Of a stretch of 64,000 nt of DNA, positions 11,723 through 24,486 are shown one piece after another; the first letter of the stretch is position 1; the number at the start of each line of letters is the position of its first letter. Under the pieces are notes generated by a model. The model saw only the letters and a list, made by a program, of their open reading frames with translations. It made no database searches and was not told the origin of the DNA. The stretch comes from Nipponacmea schrenckii (Eukaryota > Mollusca > Gastropoda > Lottiidae). The translations under genes were made by a program, and so were the position numbers. The DNA lies in NCBI GenBank assembly GCA_030562195.1, contig CM060203.1, positions 15,566,534 to 15,630,533 on the forward strand, read 5' to 3'.

Positions 11723-14700
11723 TTACACTAAAACATTATCATCTGTCTCGTACCCTTCAGGAACCACTTCCGGTTCTGTGGTGTCCATCCTTTTCTCAAA
11801 GAGGCTCACAGTTTGGTATCCATCAGGAATCACTTTCGGTTCTGTGGTGTCCATCCTTTTCTCAAAGAGGCTCACAGTCTGATATCCATCAGGAATCACT
11901 TCCGGTTCGATTGAGTACGTAATTTTTTCGCTAAGGCTTGACCGCGAAGACACACTATATTCGTAGACTGTCCGTCTGCGTAATTTGCTAACAATTTTTC
12001 GACCGTACAGCATAATTATTAAAATCAATACGATGGAAAATAAGGCTTCTGCTAAAAGAAGATAGCAGAAGTAAAGGGCGGAGAACTCTTGTATAAAGAA
12101 ACCCAGGACGATAGGATTACACAATAAACCGATGGCTCCGGCCACTAAAATGAAAGATGAAACCTTTCCGTTAACTGGAACTAGTTCGTGGTCGGTCAGT
12201 GATATCCCAGTGGGAAATAATATGGAAATGGCACCGCCTGCAACACAAACGAACACCCATATGCCAGTATGAACAAAGTATTGCCCGCAAATCCAAAGTC
12301 CTACGAGTGACATTACTAAGAAACTCATGGCTATCAAAATTAATTTGGCGGGACTCATTAAATCTGCCACAAAAATCACTAAAACACGCATGGTAATCAA
12401 TGAACCCCAAAACGTGGAAGAAACCAACGCGCCTTGGTTTTTGGTCCAATCTAATTGCTCAACTACGAAGGTCATGAGAAAGGCGGAGAATGCATCTTCG
12501 ATGCCAGTGTTACATACATACATCAACATAACTAAGAGAATCGAAATAACATAATGCAGTATTGGTACAGGCCATTCTTCGTTTGGTACAAACTTGTCTT
12601 CACTTTTCTTCGATTTGACTTTTTGGCAACATTTCACCATGAACGGAATGGACGTAACAACTGCCAGAATAGCTGAAATCATGAACGCATATTGTAATTG
12701 AATGTCCCATACTTCGACGTTATTTTCCGTTTGATTGAATCCGACGCACAAACTCGGATCGAAAATGGATTTGTTATAGTCTAGTTCATATTGGCTGATA
12801 TTATGCGTTTCAAATTGCAGTTGGCAGAGGTAATAATTGCGTTCCGTTGGACGTACGACAGGCACGAGTGAATCTTTTGGGACTAGGAATGGCTCGGTTA
12901 TCAATGGTGATATGAGGGCGCCAATGGAAAAACCAAGATGAACGATGAACATATACGGCCGACTTTCTGATTTCCAAACTCTAACGACATCGGCCGTCCC
13001 ACCTGAAAATATAGAAGTATTCGTTTTTAATAATGACAGGTTTTGGGTTTTTTTTTATGTGCATCGGTGGTATTGATAACATCAATTTGCACCATTCTAA
13101 TATACTTGCATAATATATTATTATGATATTCTTGCAGTGCCACAATATCTAAACTTTTCATGACGTCACTATCGTATACCCACTTTCAATTAGAAAGTTA
13201 CGTTATTATACCTATCGATCTTTATATACGCTATGCGATATTAAAGTGGTAACCGATTTAATTTAGAATATTTCAATAATTTTATTTATACAATAGTCTA
13301 AAAACAAACGAAATGTTGAAAAAGACAAAGCCGAAGGACGTTTATAAAACCACCGTAATATCTTCTACATTACTGGAAATCCATAGTTTTCTTGGCCATA
13401 TTGATAAATAAGAATCGGTGTTATTTGTCTATGGGAGACAGGACTTAGTAACACTTACTGATAGAATGAAGCTTATACTCTCCACAATTAACCAATCTAC
13501 TTGTCAAACATATGTACTTTAATGATCGAAGGTCCTCATAAAGACATTATTCAATTGTGTGATCAACTTGTGGGTACGGAGAGGCCAAGGACCCCTTCGA
13601 CAAAAAATATCGCGATCAACAGCTGACGGTATCTCTCATTGTTAAATTTTATGCCTTATCTTGGGCCTATATGTGGAAATGGACCCATGTTATGGGCTTA
13701 GGTCAAGACGCTTTTGACCCTAGTCTAGGTTTAGAGTTCGTGTCAACGACCGATTGAAGGCGATTTAGCCCAGGATATTGTTATTTTGACCAAGTTCTGT
13801 TTTGGGCGACCCAGTATTTGGTTTAGTTGAATGAAATCATGTGAGGATAGATGTCTATAAGTTTGTTTGTTTGTTCGGAAAAGTATCCCACCAAGCCGTT
13901 CTCCGTCTCTTAGCAAGAATTAGTACAACAAGGCGACAGTCAAGGACAACATTATTTTTAGATCAATGTTGGTCAAAAAAAAATTGCTGACTCATAAAAT
14001 ATATAATAATATGTAAACCACAACAGTTGTTAACCGAATCAGTCAATCATTAGAATTTGTCAGGGCTATTCATCTATAACCATAACCTCAATATCCTTTC
14101 ATATGTCGCATGGACATCAATTAAACAGCATGTCTCAAACTTCCTTCATAAATAGGAAGCCGCAGTTGGCCCAGTGAATTAGATGCTTCCTCGCTATTTT
14201 GCTTCAAAAATGACTTAGTTTTGTGAGTTTTTCCAGATCTTAAGGGAATCTGTTACTTTATGACACCAGGTTATTTGTTTTTATTTTTTAAAATCAACTG
14301 TACCTGCTTCAAGTCCTCGCATACAAAAACCAGTACAAAACCACGACGTCAGCATGAGGTAATATTGTTTACAATGTGGAATGACGCCGACACACAGACC
14401 CATTCCAATGTTAGTCAGAAATATCAGGCGTATTTTATTGAATTTATCATACAAGGCACCGACAACTAACGCTCCAAGAAGACCACCTACTGCAGCCGAT
14501 GTGAAGAAGAACGCTGCTTGTTCGGTGTTTGTCCCTGTAATCAGCTGAAGATCTAGAAAGGAAGGTCCTCTTTGTCCAGCGATGAAACCCTGAAAAACCA
14601 AAAACAAACTTGGTTTACATTTAATTAGATAATGGAAAGTGTGTCTAATACCTTGACATCTTTATAAACTTAACATGTATGACGATTGTTTGTAAATGAA

Positions 14701-16752
14701 ACGATTTGATCGGATTGTACGCTAGCGGGTGTGGTACGACTACTACTGTGGTGAAAATACCTTTCTGCGAATACGGACACGGCTTTCTACTGTATCGATA
14801 ATACAAAACCGGACATCAAACCAGGCATTGTTCCTCGTCCATTCGTGGCTTTGTCGTAAACGCTGGACATTCTGAGGATTGGGATTAGATATAAGGCTTC
14901 GTCCGACAGACCCGAACCTATATAATTGGAGTTCATTAAATTACAACGCCCGACTAAATCATTCGAATGATGTAAAGGGTCATGATATTTTCCTACATAT
15001 ATAAAGCATATAATATATTTCGACAGAGTCACGTCTTTAAAATGACTGTTTATGATCCTCGCGTCATGTTTCCGAGGTAAGACGCGCTCTGGCGTGATAA
15101 GGTCCCGACGAAGCAACAAGTGACTGGCCGGACCCTTACATTATATATAGATTATTCATATTCATCGCCCCCGATTAGATAAAGATTGTACTTGATACAT
15201 TGAAAATTTTCCGTGACCAGAGAGAATATCAAATGTTAATGTGACTGAAACGTAACGCGAGGTTGAAGTAACGATTGGCAAGGATAACGACTAGGAGGAT
15301 AAGATCAATCGCTGACCAACAAAATTAATCCCAGTGGAGGGATGTCGGATATCTATATACATGTACTCTATTACTACTGCCGATCTCCTACTTTCTAAGA
15401 ATCTTACTCCAGCCATCCGAATATATCTGTTATAGAAACAGACCGCGACCCATGCTTTATAATCTGATAATTTATAACACATATGGGTACTGTTCAAAAG
15501 ATTAAATGTGATCATGCATAGCAAAAATAATGTCATCTGGGTCACCATGACTGATTTAGCAATGTCGGGACACAAATGCGATTATAAGTATTGATAGCTG
15601 ATTGCATAATGGTTGTGAAGCTATGTGTACGATCACTTCTATACATTTTTAAAACCATTATATTATACATAATATGTATATCCACCGAGCTATTATTCTG
15701 CCTAAGCGGGTTTTAATGTGATGTAACTTTTAGATATGATCGTATGATATGTTTCGGACAGATACGATACTCTCCTACAGAAACCTAACCTAGGTCACAA
15801 GTATTATGTGTAACAGGGAATACTGTGAAGCACTGACCTAGGTCACAAGTACAGTGTATTAGGTTTTATGGAGCACTGATCGATGTCACTAGTATTAGGT
15901 ATTATGGAGCACTGACTGACGCCACTAGTATTAGGTTTCATGGAGCACTGACCGATGTCACAAGTATTAGGTTTTATGGAGCACTGACCAATGTCACAAG
16001 TATTAGGTTTCATGGAGCACTGACCGATGTCACAAGTATTAGGTTTTATGGAGCACTGACCAATGTCACAAGTATCAGGTATTACGAGTACTGACCTAGG
16101 TCACAAGTATTAGATATTATGGAGCACTAACCAAGGCCAGACGTATTATGTACATGTATTATAGAGCACTAACCTAGGGCACAACTTTTATGGAGCACTA
16201 ACCTAAGTCGCAGGTATTGGGTATAATGGACCACTAAATTTGGTCAAAAGTATGCAGTATACAATGACCCTGGTCCAAAGTACTAGGTATTATGTAGCAT
16301 TGGCCAAAATAATTGCACCAGACGATATAGAAGATACTCTTCTAAAGGTTCACTGTTAAACGCAATGGTATTATTTGAATGCAACAAGTATTAATTGTCG
16401 CAGAATATACTCACTGATCACGGTCAAAAGTATAGAGGGGTATAAAAGATACACTTGTATAGAAGCACTGACCTAGATCAAAAGTATATGGTGTCATAGG
16501 CGATACACTACTACTGTCTAGACCGTAAGCATTAGGTATTATAGAATATACTAAAATATAGCTGATACTCATATGAACGATGGGTTTGTAATTGAAAATG
16601 GTGAAATAGTGATGGCTTACCATTGCAATGAAGGATAAAAACAGCCATAATGTGTGTAGCAGACGATCTCTGTATGCTGGTTCCCGCCACTTGTTCAGAA
16701 ACTGCGATGTTTTCGATGACACATTTCCATGTTCGTCATTCACAGCTTTCAT
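11723..16752 (-). CDS. Major facilitator superfamily transporter, NaGLT1/MFSD4B-like
   Basis: Membrane transporter related to the sodium-dependent glucose transporter 1 / MFSD4 group; the substrate cannot be read from sequence. Three exons with agreeing phases: 16621-16752 (starts at an ATG, 44 codons), 14304-14589 and 11723-13002 (ends at TAA), total about 565 residues. TM1 spans the first junction (LLHTLWLFLSFIAM then GFIAGQRGPSFLDL), as in the family. The MFS loop-2 motif is GALYDKFNKIR, followed by further hydrophobic helices and a long extracellular loop with NxS/T sites. About 12 helices are likely. The cytosolic C-terminus contains 23-residue tandem repeats (YQTVSLFEKRMDTTEPEVIPDG-like). 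The start is chosen because the ATG precedes a short hydrophilic N-terminus and TM1. Subfamily is fairly sure; transport substrate is not. Confidence 0.88.
15780..16300. repeat. About 37-bp minisatellite (gagcactgaccgatgtcacaagtattaggt)
   Basis: About 14 degenerate units in intron 1 of the MFS transporter gene, best conserved between 15870 and 16090. Confidence 0.88.
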
Positions 16753-19000
16753 TGCTATTAACAGAACAGTGCTATATATAATTCCAGGCCTATACTCAGT
16801 AGTAAAAAATATTCTTTTCACTTCCAAATAACCTACAAGTATATACACTGGATTAATCACTATTATTATACACCCTTACACCCGCATTGTGTCATGGTCT
16901 ACTTGCCCATGCCGTGCTACTCCTTTTATAGCGTTCCAAGTATTTTGTTTACATACAGAACACGTGTTACGAATGACGCAGAAAACCAAGTCTGAGATTC
17001 TAACGTTCGGCTTCTCATCCACGGTGATTTTTTTTGTAATATACGGACTGTTTTATAACACAAGAGAGACATTCAGTAAGGACACAAAATCAATATGGTA
17101 CGATCAGCTGTTATGGAGCTATATATAGGAGAGGTGCTTGATAACACCGCGTTTGTATTTGATAGTTGATGAACAGTACATGTGCTGTTGCAGTCAATGC
17201 CGTATCGATTTACAAATTTGTATAATTATATGTGTATAGAATTTGCCATCTGTAGGCCTATAAAATAGAAGTCCATTATATATATATATATATTTAAAAA
17301 AGACCAACCTCCGAACCAGTGCTCCCGTGTACGCTACCTTCAATCACTGAGAACTTAAAATTTTGAAACAGAATGATGAATCAAAATATTTCAACAGTGA
17401 TAAATTATTGCGGGAAGGCGAAACTCAACGAAAGTGTCGCATTGCCATTTACTCTGGGTCACGATAGAGCACGTTTTTTCTCTATCCGAATTCTTTAAGT
17501 AAGAAAAGTATGGATGGGTCGAGACAGGGTGAGGGTCGTAGGTGGTTATTGTGATTGGGGCGGCTAAAAAATAAATTGGCTTAAGGGCCAAGATCTGCAC
17601 CATCCGCCTCTGATATCAAATAATACGTATGTTTTGACTATCTTATATTAGCTGTTTTTTCTCTGTATCAGCGGTTGACCTTTCTATTGATAACAGAAGC
17701 ATCGCCACACTGATAAATCTCTCTTAAAATTTCCACTGGTTGACTTGCGAAATGGTACCTGATGATAACTATCTTAATTTGTCGTCATTAGAGATTGCCT
17801 GATAAACTCTTGTGGCTTTCTACGGTCACTGCCCCCCAGAAAAGAGGCTATCCCGGCTTTAAATAACCACACCCCTGTCAATACTTCCAATTTGGGACAC
17901 CCACACGAAATTATGTATTACGTTCTGGTTTACAAAACTGATTGAAATTATAGGTATGACGTTCTGGCTAAAAAGATGAAACGAAATGAGATATTCTGGT
18001 TTACAAAATTGAATAAAAGTAGGTACTTTCTGGTGTACAAGATGAAATGAAGTAACACGTTCTGGTTTACAAAATTAAATGAAATTAGGTAGCCCAAAAC
18101 AAACCCTCAAATTTGGCCAACACATAAGATGAAATATAACAGGCTTTAATAATCATTTAAGACGTATCGGTAATTACGTTCCAAGAGATTGGGGAGCATA
18201 TTTCGTCGTAATTTGACCCACTTTGGCCACGAAGAGCAATTAGATCAGATAAGTATTTAATATAATATTGACAGATTGATAGATAACTAATTTTCGAGTT
18301 CATTGACCCGCATTTTGATCAGACTAGATCGTCTTTTGTTCAGGGACGCATTGTCTTATCGCACCACCAGACACAATATCAAGCTATTACCAACTTCGTA
18401 CTCATACCATGTAAATATTATTTGGGAAAGGTTTATGTATTTACTTTGTGTAAATGCTTTAGCATGTTTTATACATGCACAGGCTAATGCAATAAATTTA
18501 TCTAACTAACCTTGGCTACAATAGCTACCTTTCATGTATCGCGAAAGGTAGCGATTTAATTCGATTGCACGCTATAGAATGCAGCCTATCAGTCTGGGTG
18601 AGAACTGGTATTCTCATGACCAGACCAGATTTGGACTCGAGTCGGTCGGTGAATCGGCCACAAGATGCTTACAGCAAATTTCTTGGTGGCCGGTACGAAA
18701 CACTAATTTATAGTCTTGTTTATATTCGCTTGCCCAAAATGAAAGCTGACGCACTTACATTTGTGATAAGTTTTGTGATAAGAACCACAGACATCAGACT
18801 AAAAATTGGATTGGTACAAATCGATTTTATGAGTGTTCGGAATAAGATTTCCGTTCGTGCAATAATACAAAAACAAAAGTCTTAATTTAAAAATAAACTG
18901 GTAATATCAGCCTGCATTGAGAAACAAAATAAAAAACGATGAAACAACATTTTGTTATTTATATTCATTTATAATACTTATAATTAAAAACAATAAAAGA
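16753..19000. other. Intergenic region with minor repeats
   Basis: Upstream of the transporter start codon. It holds a short (TA)n run near 17273-17295. At about 17915-18090 there are about four degenerate units of ttctggtttacaaaattgaa. A partial copy of the foldback family lies near 18515-18580 (caatagctacctttcatgta). Small reading frames here lack splice or family support. Confidence 0.45.
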
Positions 19001-19410
19001 AAATTATGATGATGACTGCCATTTAGATGTTATAATTATAAACAATTATGATGATGACTGTCATAATTAAAAACAACTATGATGATGATTGTTATAGGCC
19101 TAAAACAGAAAAAATGAAAAAGAATATCAGCATGAAGGAGAATGATGATGAAGACTGTCATTAAGGAAAATGATGATGAAGACTGTCATTAAGGAAAATG
19201 ATGATGAAGACTGTCATTAAGGAAAATGATGATGAAGACTGTCATTAAGGAAAATGATGATGAATGTTATAATGAAAATGATGATGATTGATTGATATCA
19301 TTAACATCGCTGATGCTGATTGATATCATAAAGGAAAATAATCATAATGATGATTAACAATATTCAGGATGCTGATGATGATTATCATATAAGACAATGA
19401 TGATGACAAT
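19000..19410. repeat. AATGATGATGAAGACTGTCA-type minisatellite
   Basis: A core of five near-perfect 27-bp units (aatgatgatgaagactgtca plus ttaagga) at about 19140-19260, flanked by degenerate atgatgat/aacaat units. Confidence 0.9.
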
Positions 19411-19680
19411 AACAATACATAAACAATTACGCTAATTTGTACAGACAATTCTTTTGTACAAATACCAGACTTGATATATATATTATGTGATATATAATAC
19501 ACTTAGTATGATACAGTCCACCGATGTTAATATAATATTTAAATAACCCCATGTAATATGAACTCGTATAATAAATTGTAATAGGACACAGTAAGCTTCT
19601 AGATATGTAATTAACCAACGTCATTATGTAAAAAAAACCGTTGGCATATATACTATTGTCAATATCTAAACCAATATTGC

Positions 19681-20345
19681 TAAAGGCCTGTGTACACTAG
19701 GACACATGTTGCCGACACTTTAAGATTCAAGAGGACACATGTTGCTAGCACACCCAGTGTACACTGGGATACGGTACATGTTGCGGTCACATGTTGTGGA
19801 TACAATAAGACACAGGCTGGGACACAAGCAGTCTTTAGGGAGGGAAATGGCGGATTCTTCAAACACACGCTGTATCATTGCAGCATCTGCAACAATTTTG
19901 GCGATTGTGTCTGCGAGAAAAAAGAAACGTCAGGCAGACCATCCGAAGAGGTTGTGGACAAGGTCGTGGGTCTCGAAAAGAAAGATCTATGGTGCATATC
20001 ATTGCCTGATGATAGAACTCAGCATGGGAGACAAAGCCTGTTATAAAAACTTACTCTGACTGGATGAATTAGGGTTTAAAGAACTACTCTCAAGCGTAGA
20101 ACCGCTGATCATATGACCTAAGGCTCATCAGGTGACCTAGTTATGACCTCTGATTGGTTAGGCCTAAAGACACAAGCAGATACATGTTGCCAAGGAATTG
20201 ATTTTCAATTATTAAGACACATGTATCTTCTGATGTAGGCCTATCCTGCCCTTTGTATATTAGGATACAATAGCCAACATTGGTGTTTCGGCAACATGTA
20301 TCTGCTTGTGTCCGCAACATGTGTCCTAGTGTATACAGGCCTTAA
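19681..20345 (+). mobile_element. Decayed PIF/Harbinger element with transposase N-terminal remnant
   Basis: Element 19684-20342 is flanked by TAA direct repeats (19681-19683, 20343-20345), the usual Harbinger target. The terminal inverted repeats of about 35 bases start AGGCCTGTGTACACTAGGAC. Inside, the plus-strand frame from about 19848 encodes RLWTRSWVSKRKIYGAYHCL and ACYKNLL. After an in-frame stop near 20055 it continues LDELGFKELLSSVEPLI. This is the pattern of the N-terminus of HARBI1-like transposases (W-V-R-P-W..R..GAYH..L..KN-LR-M). The DDE catalytic part is absent, so the copy is a defective internal-deletion derivative. Confidence 0.8.
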
Positions 20346-20469
20346 ATTAAGTTATTTATCTAATTTAGAACAATAACTCGACACGAGGTTATTGTGTTAA
20401 TATGATATAGAAATAAAACATGAAAATTTATACTGCACAGATATACCATTACATAAATATTATATATCT

Positions 20470-20737
20470 CGAAATGATTGCTTTCTTTGTCATTAATTTG
20501 AACAATCATAATAATGATCTTTAATGGCATTAATCATTATGATGATTGTCTTTAATTAAACAGTCATCATTATTATGTTTTCAAAACAACAGTCATCATC
20601 ATTGTCTGTAATTAAACAGTCATCATTATCATGTTTTGATTACAGCAGTCATAATTAATGTCTTTAATAACAACTACATGTAGATACCATCATTATAGTC
20701 TTAAAATCATCATAAATATCACCATCACCATCATTTT
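20470..20737. repeat. ATCATTATCATGTTT/AAACAGTCATCA repeats
   Basis: Degenerate ATCATT/AAACAGTCATCA units lie immediately downstream of the stop codon of the E4-E2 gene. They are compositionally continuous with the Asp codons of its C-terminal tail, so the tail was probably formed from this microsatellite. Confidence 0.7.
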
Positions 20738-23700
20738 TTAATTATCATCATCTTGATCATCATCATGACCATCATCGTCCATATCACGATCTTCTAACGT
20801 ATCCATGGCATTTAAATGATGATAAATATCACTAGCTACATCTTTCATACGCCTGATAATGTCCTCATCATTACAATTATTTATCCAGTTTAGACACTGC
20901 TTGGTAACACTGTGTTTCTGTACTTTATAATGTTGCAATATCAGCTTTTTAAAGCCTGAAAAAATGTAATGAAACTGCTTTCTACGTCCTCCTTTATCTG
21001 CACATGATTTGGCTAATAATACATTGAAACTCATGCAATGTGAAATGAAAGAAATTGTTGCCGGCTTCAGCATAGATCTACTCGTTTTGACATATTTACT
21101 GTAAAGGGATCCTTAATATGCTTGAACAGTGGGTCCCGCTTTATTGTCCTATTTCATTATGACCTACATCACTGACACGTCGATCCCCTGTTGAAAAATA
21201 TATGAATGTATTATGTCGACCTATGTCTATATTAGGACTTTTAGGTTACTAAGCAACTCACTGAGTCACAGCGTTTCCAACACAAGGGCACAAATAACAC
21301 ATCCTGAAGTCATATATATTTAATCAAATAACACAAAAAATGCGCACTATACTCGCAAATATACGGTATATCTAACCTGGAGGAGCGTTTTTCATATTTG
21401 ATAAAATAGCATGGCGTAACGTTTGTAACTGTATTTTCCAGTTGTATTTCAAACTTTCTTTCTACAAAATATTGAAGTTGAAAAACATGCCTAAATATAC
21501 AAAGAAATATCGATATTTGTACACAAAATATACCAACAGAAAAACCTATAATATGAGCATAAATATGAGAGGATATAACATAAGTTAAAAGACAATATTA
21601 AAAAAATATACACATAAATTACAAATGAAATGAAATGAATGGAGTTTTACGTCCTACTCTTCTGCACCTTATGGGCTAATGACGACGGCATAAATTACAG
21701 TGTTTGAGAGGACGTCATTAACTTTTGAATAGCTCAAAACAATTCTTCTCATAATAGGGAATATATTGTATTATTAAAGTTATTCCCATAGAGCCCGACA
21801 CTTTTTGTTTCTCTGGCGGATTGTTTTCGAACCTTGAGAATTTACATCCGCATATCACGTCTTCGGAACAGGTAAGGCCGGAATTGTTGGGCTAGTGGCA
21901 TGCATGTAACTTGACTAAAACATATAATCATGTTCTATGGGTTTGCTGAAGCATGGCTGAAGATTCAGTGAAATCAAAACGAGTGAGCAGCTATTTTTTT
22001 TTTTTTTTGGATCAATATACCTCAAGGCCAGGAGAATTATGTCACATAACATCAAGGACACGCTAAGGGAAATAACTCTTCTTAAGAGAATACTAATCTA
22101 GACCACATTTAACATTGAAGGGATAGGAATTTTCAGCAGCGTTTACGCACTTGTGCTTCTGAAATCTACCGTTCCCAACTCCAATATTGAGACTAGTCGG
22201 CTTTGCCCCCTCAATTGCCTGCAAGCCCAAAGTGACAATTCGAGGATATCTACTACCCACACTCCTTGTAGATTCTAGTAATCATGCCTACCTTGCCGTC
22301 TTCAGTTTCTCTCATACCATCATATCCTGGTTCATTAAACATAGGATCTGATGTTAAAATCATACTCTGTATGGACACCAAAACCTACAGTCAAAGTACA
22401 GTGGAATAAAAGTCTTTTTATACAAGATCAGATATGTCACGGTATGACATTAGAAACTTATTGTATAACCTAGACATACCGGGTATGGTACGATACGACA
22501 TTATGCAACGTTCTCTAATACGGCGCAACGTCCTCTGAAACGGCGCAACGAACTCTGACATCGTGCAACGTCCTCTGAAACGGCGCACAACGTACAGCAG
22601 AACGTCTCTGACAGGGCGCAACTTCCTCTGACACGACGCTACGTCTCTGACGGGGCGCAAAGTTTCGTGACCTTAAGTAAATCTTTCTTTCTTTACTATT
22701 CCATTTGACTCAGGTGTAAATAGGTACAAATAAATCCAGGGATGATATCAATGACAAGACAGCAACTGGTAGGAAAGATCCTTATCCTTTTAAAAATGGT
22801 TATTTATTCCCTTCCAACATTATTACCTGATGTAGCGTCGATTTTCCAGCATTCCATTTTTCACTAGCATCCCCAGCATGCCACGTGCCTAATAAACTTA
22901 AACAAACTTTACCATCCGAGTATAGATTGGGATTAAATCTGAAAATAGTACCGTTATCCGTTTAACAACAAAGAATATCCTCATTTTCTCGATTAAATGG
23001 CTTTACACGCTATTTTCCAGCCACAAGTTTTATACAAGTTATATTTATTGAATATATTCCAGCATGATGTACAAGACTATAGACATTCTCACCTGACCGT
23101 TCCATTACCAGTCGTTATCAGTTTAACCAAGGGGGGGTTATTGGGATATGAAGATGGGAAGTATATATCAAAGAGAAAACAGCCCAGACAATATGGTGTA
23201 TCTACAGGCCCTGTTATCATTGCTCTCATTAGATCCATTCTATCTTCATCCTTAAATACAAACAGATTGGAGATCAGTCGTTGGGGAAGATTCCATTTAT
23301 CCAACATCTGATTCCCTGCCACATAAAGGACTGCTTCCTTTAGTGGTAAAATATGCGCACTATACTCGCAAATATACAGTAAGCATCCATTTATTCTCAA
23401 TGACATTTTCATTCCAGCTATCATACTGAATTGACATGTACATGAAAGAATGTCATCTAAATATTTGCTTTACAAACTGATCAATTAAACAAAACGTATT
23501 TTCTTTTCTTTTAAGTCTCTGTTTCTTTGCCGGTTGCCTTACTCTTTCCATAATATATTTTTACATAAACGATATTTCATTAACGTTCATACACTAATAA
23601 ATGCTGCTTTATCCTCTGACGAAAATGGCCCAGAAGGTCCAGTAACTTACCTGTCGAACATAAATAGCAGCGTTGGGATGTATGGGTAAACTTTCCTGTA

Positions 23701-24486
23701 ATTGCTTTATTTCTTTCATTAAATATTTCACTTTAGGTGATCTAAAATGATTAACATTTAGAAAGAAATGAGATAGAGTTTTATGTCCCTTAGTTCAACA
23801 TTTCATAGAGCAATAACGATGGGTAATATGTGGATTTTTTCTTCAGAGTTTAAAGCCTTCTCTGTAGAACCGGTTGCTTCTCGCAGTAAATTATAAAATT
23901 GACAATACCTTGGATCTAAAGATTGGACATTACTTTGGTAACTATGAGATTCCTACAAATATAAAAAAAAATCAAACAGCACATACATGCAAAAATCATA
24001 GAAGGTGGGTGAACGTTATTTGAAGGTCGTAAAATGCTTAGTTTAAGAGTTAAGGAATCTTTCTCTTAAGAGAAACCTTACTTCGCTCTGACGCGTTTCG
24101 TACAATGTGTACTCTTCAGGGAGACTGTTGCTACTAGTAGGGTCACATCACTGGCCATTATCTCTTAGTTTAAGAGAAATTGCAAGAACTGCTGACTTTT
24201 GATTAAGGATTGGTATAGTAAGTATTGATGCCATCAGTGTCCAAGATACATATATAAAATTTAAGAAAACCTCTTTATAATCCCTTTATAGTACATTAAT
24301 ACATGTTTAATTTTCAAAACTTACAAATAAGTAAGCAGTACCAAATCGCAAAGGCGACATTTTTTCAGAGTATGATTTCAGGACTTCATCTGAGTCAATG
24401 ACTACTTGTTCAGCTTCTTTCATCCAATCTAATTCTATGGACGTCTTGTCAGAGTGGGAATCCCTTTTGGAATTCAGTTCTTTCAT
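20738..24486 (-). CDS. C-terminal BIRC6-type E2 (UBC) domain of the E4-E2 gene
   Basis: Exon 24325-24486 (linker, 54 codons, ends [17 protein letters not shown]) follows the E4 core. The UBC fold then reads [106 protein letters not shown], then [19 protein letters not shown]. The catalytic Cys is in GKVCLSLLG (about residue 1350). FNPN replaces the usual HPN, as in BIRC6, UBE2O and UBE2Z-type class enzymes. The protein ends in an Asp-rich tail ([12 protein letters not shown]) before TAA at 20738. All E2 landmarks are intact, so the domain is predicted active. Confidence 0.92.

Noticed and set aside
16411..16620. Extension of transporter exon 1 beyond 16621
   Set aside because: A GT donor at 16619-16620 joins exon 2 in phase and restores TM1; the extension is intron read-through.
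18565..18885. 106-residue plus-strand frame
   Set aside because: Overlaps a foldback-family fragment and shows no conserved motif or splice context.
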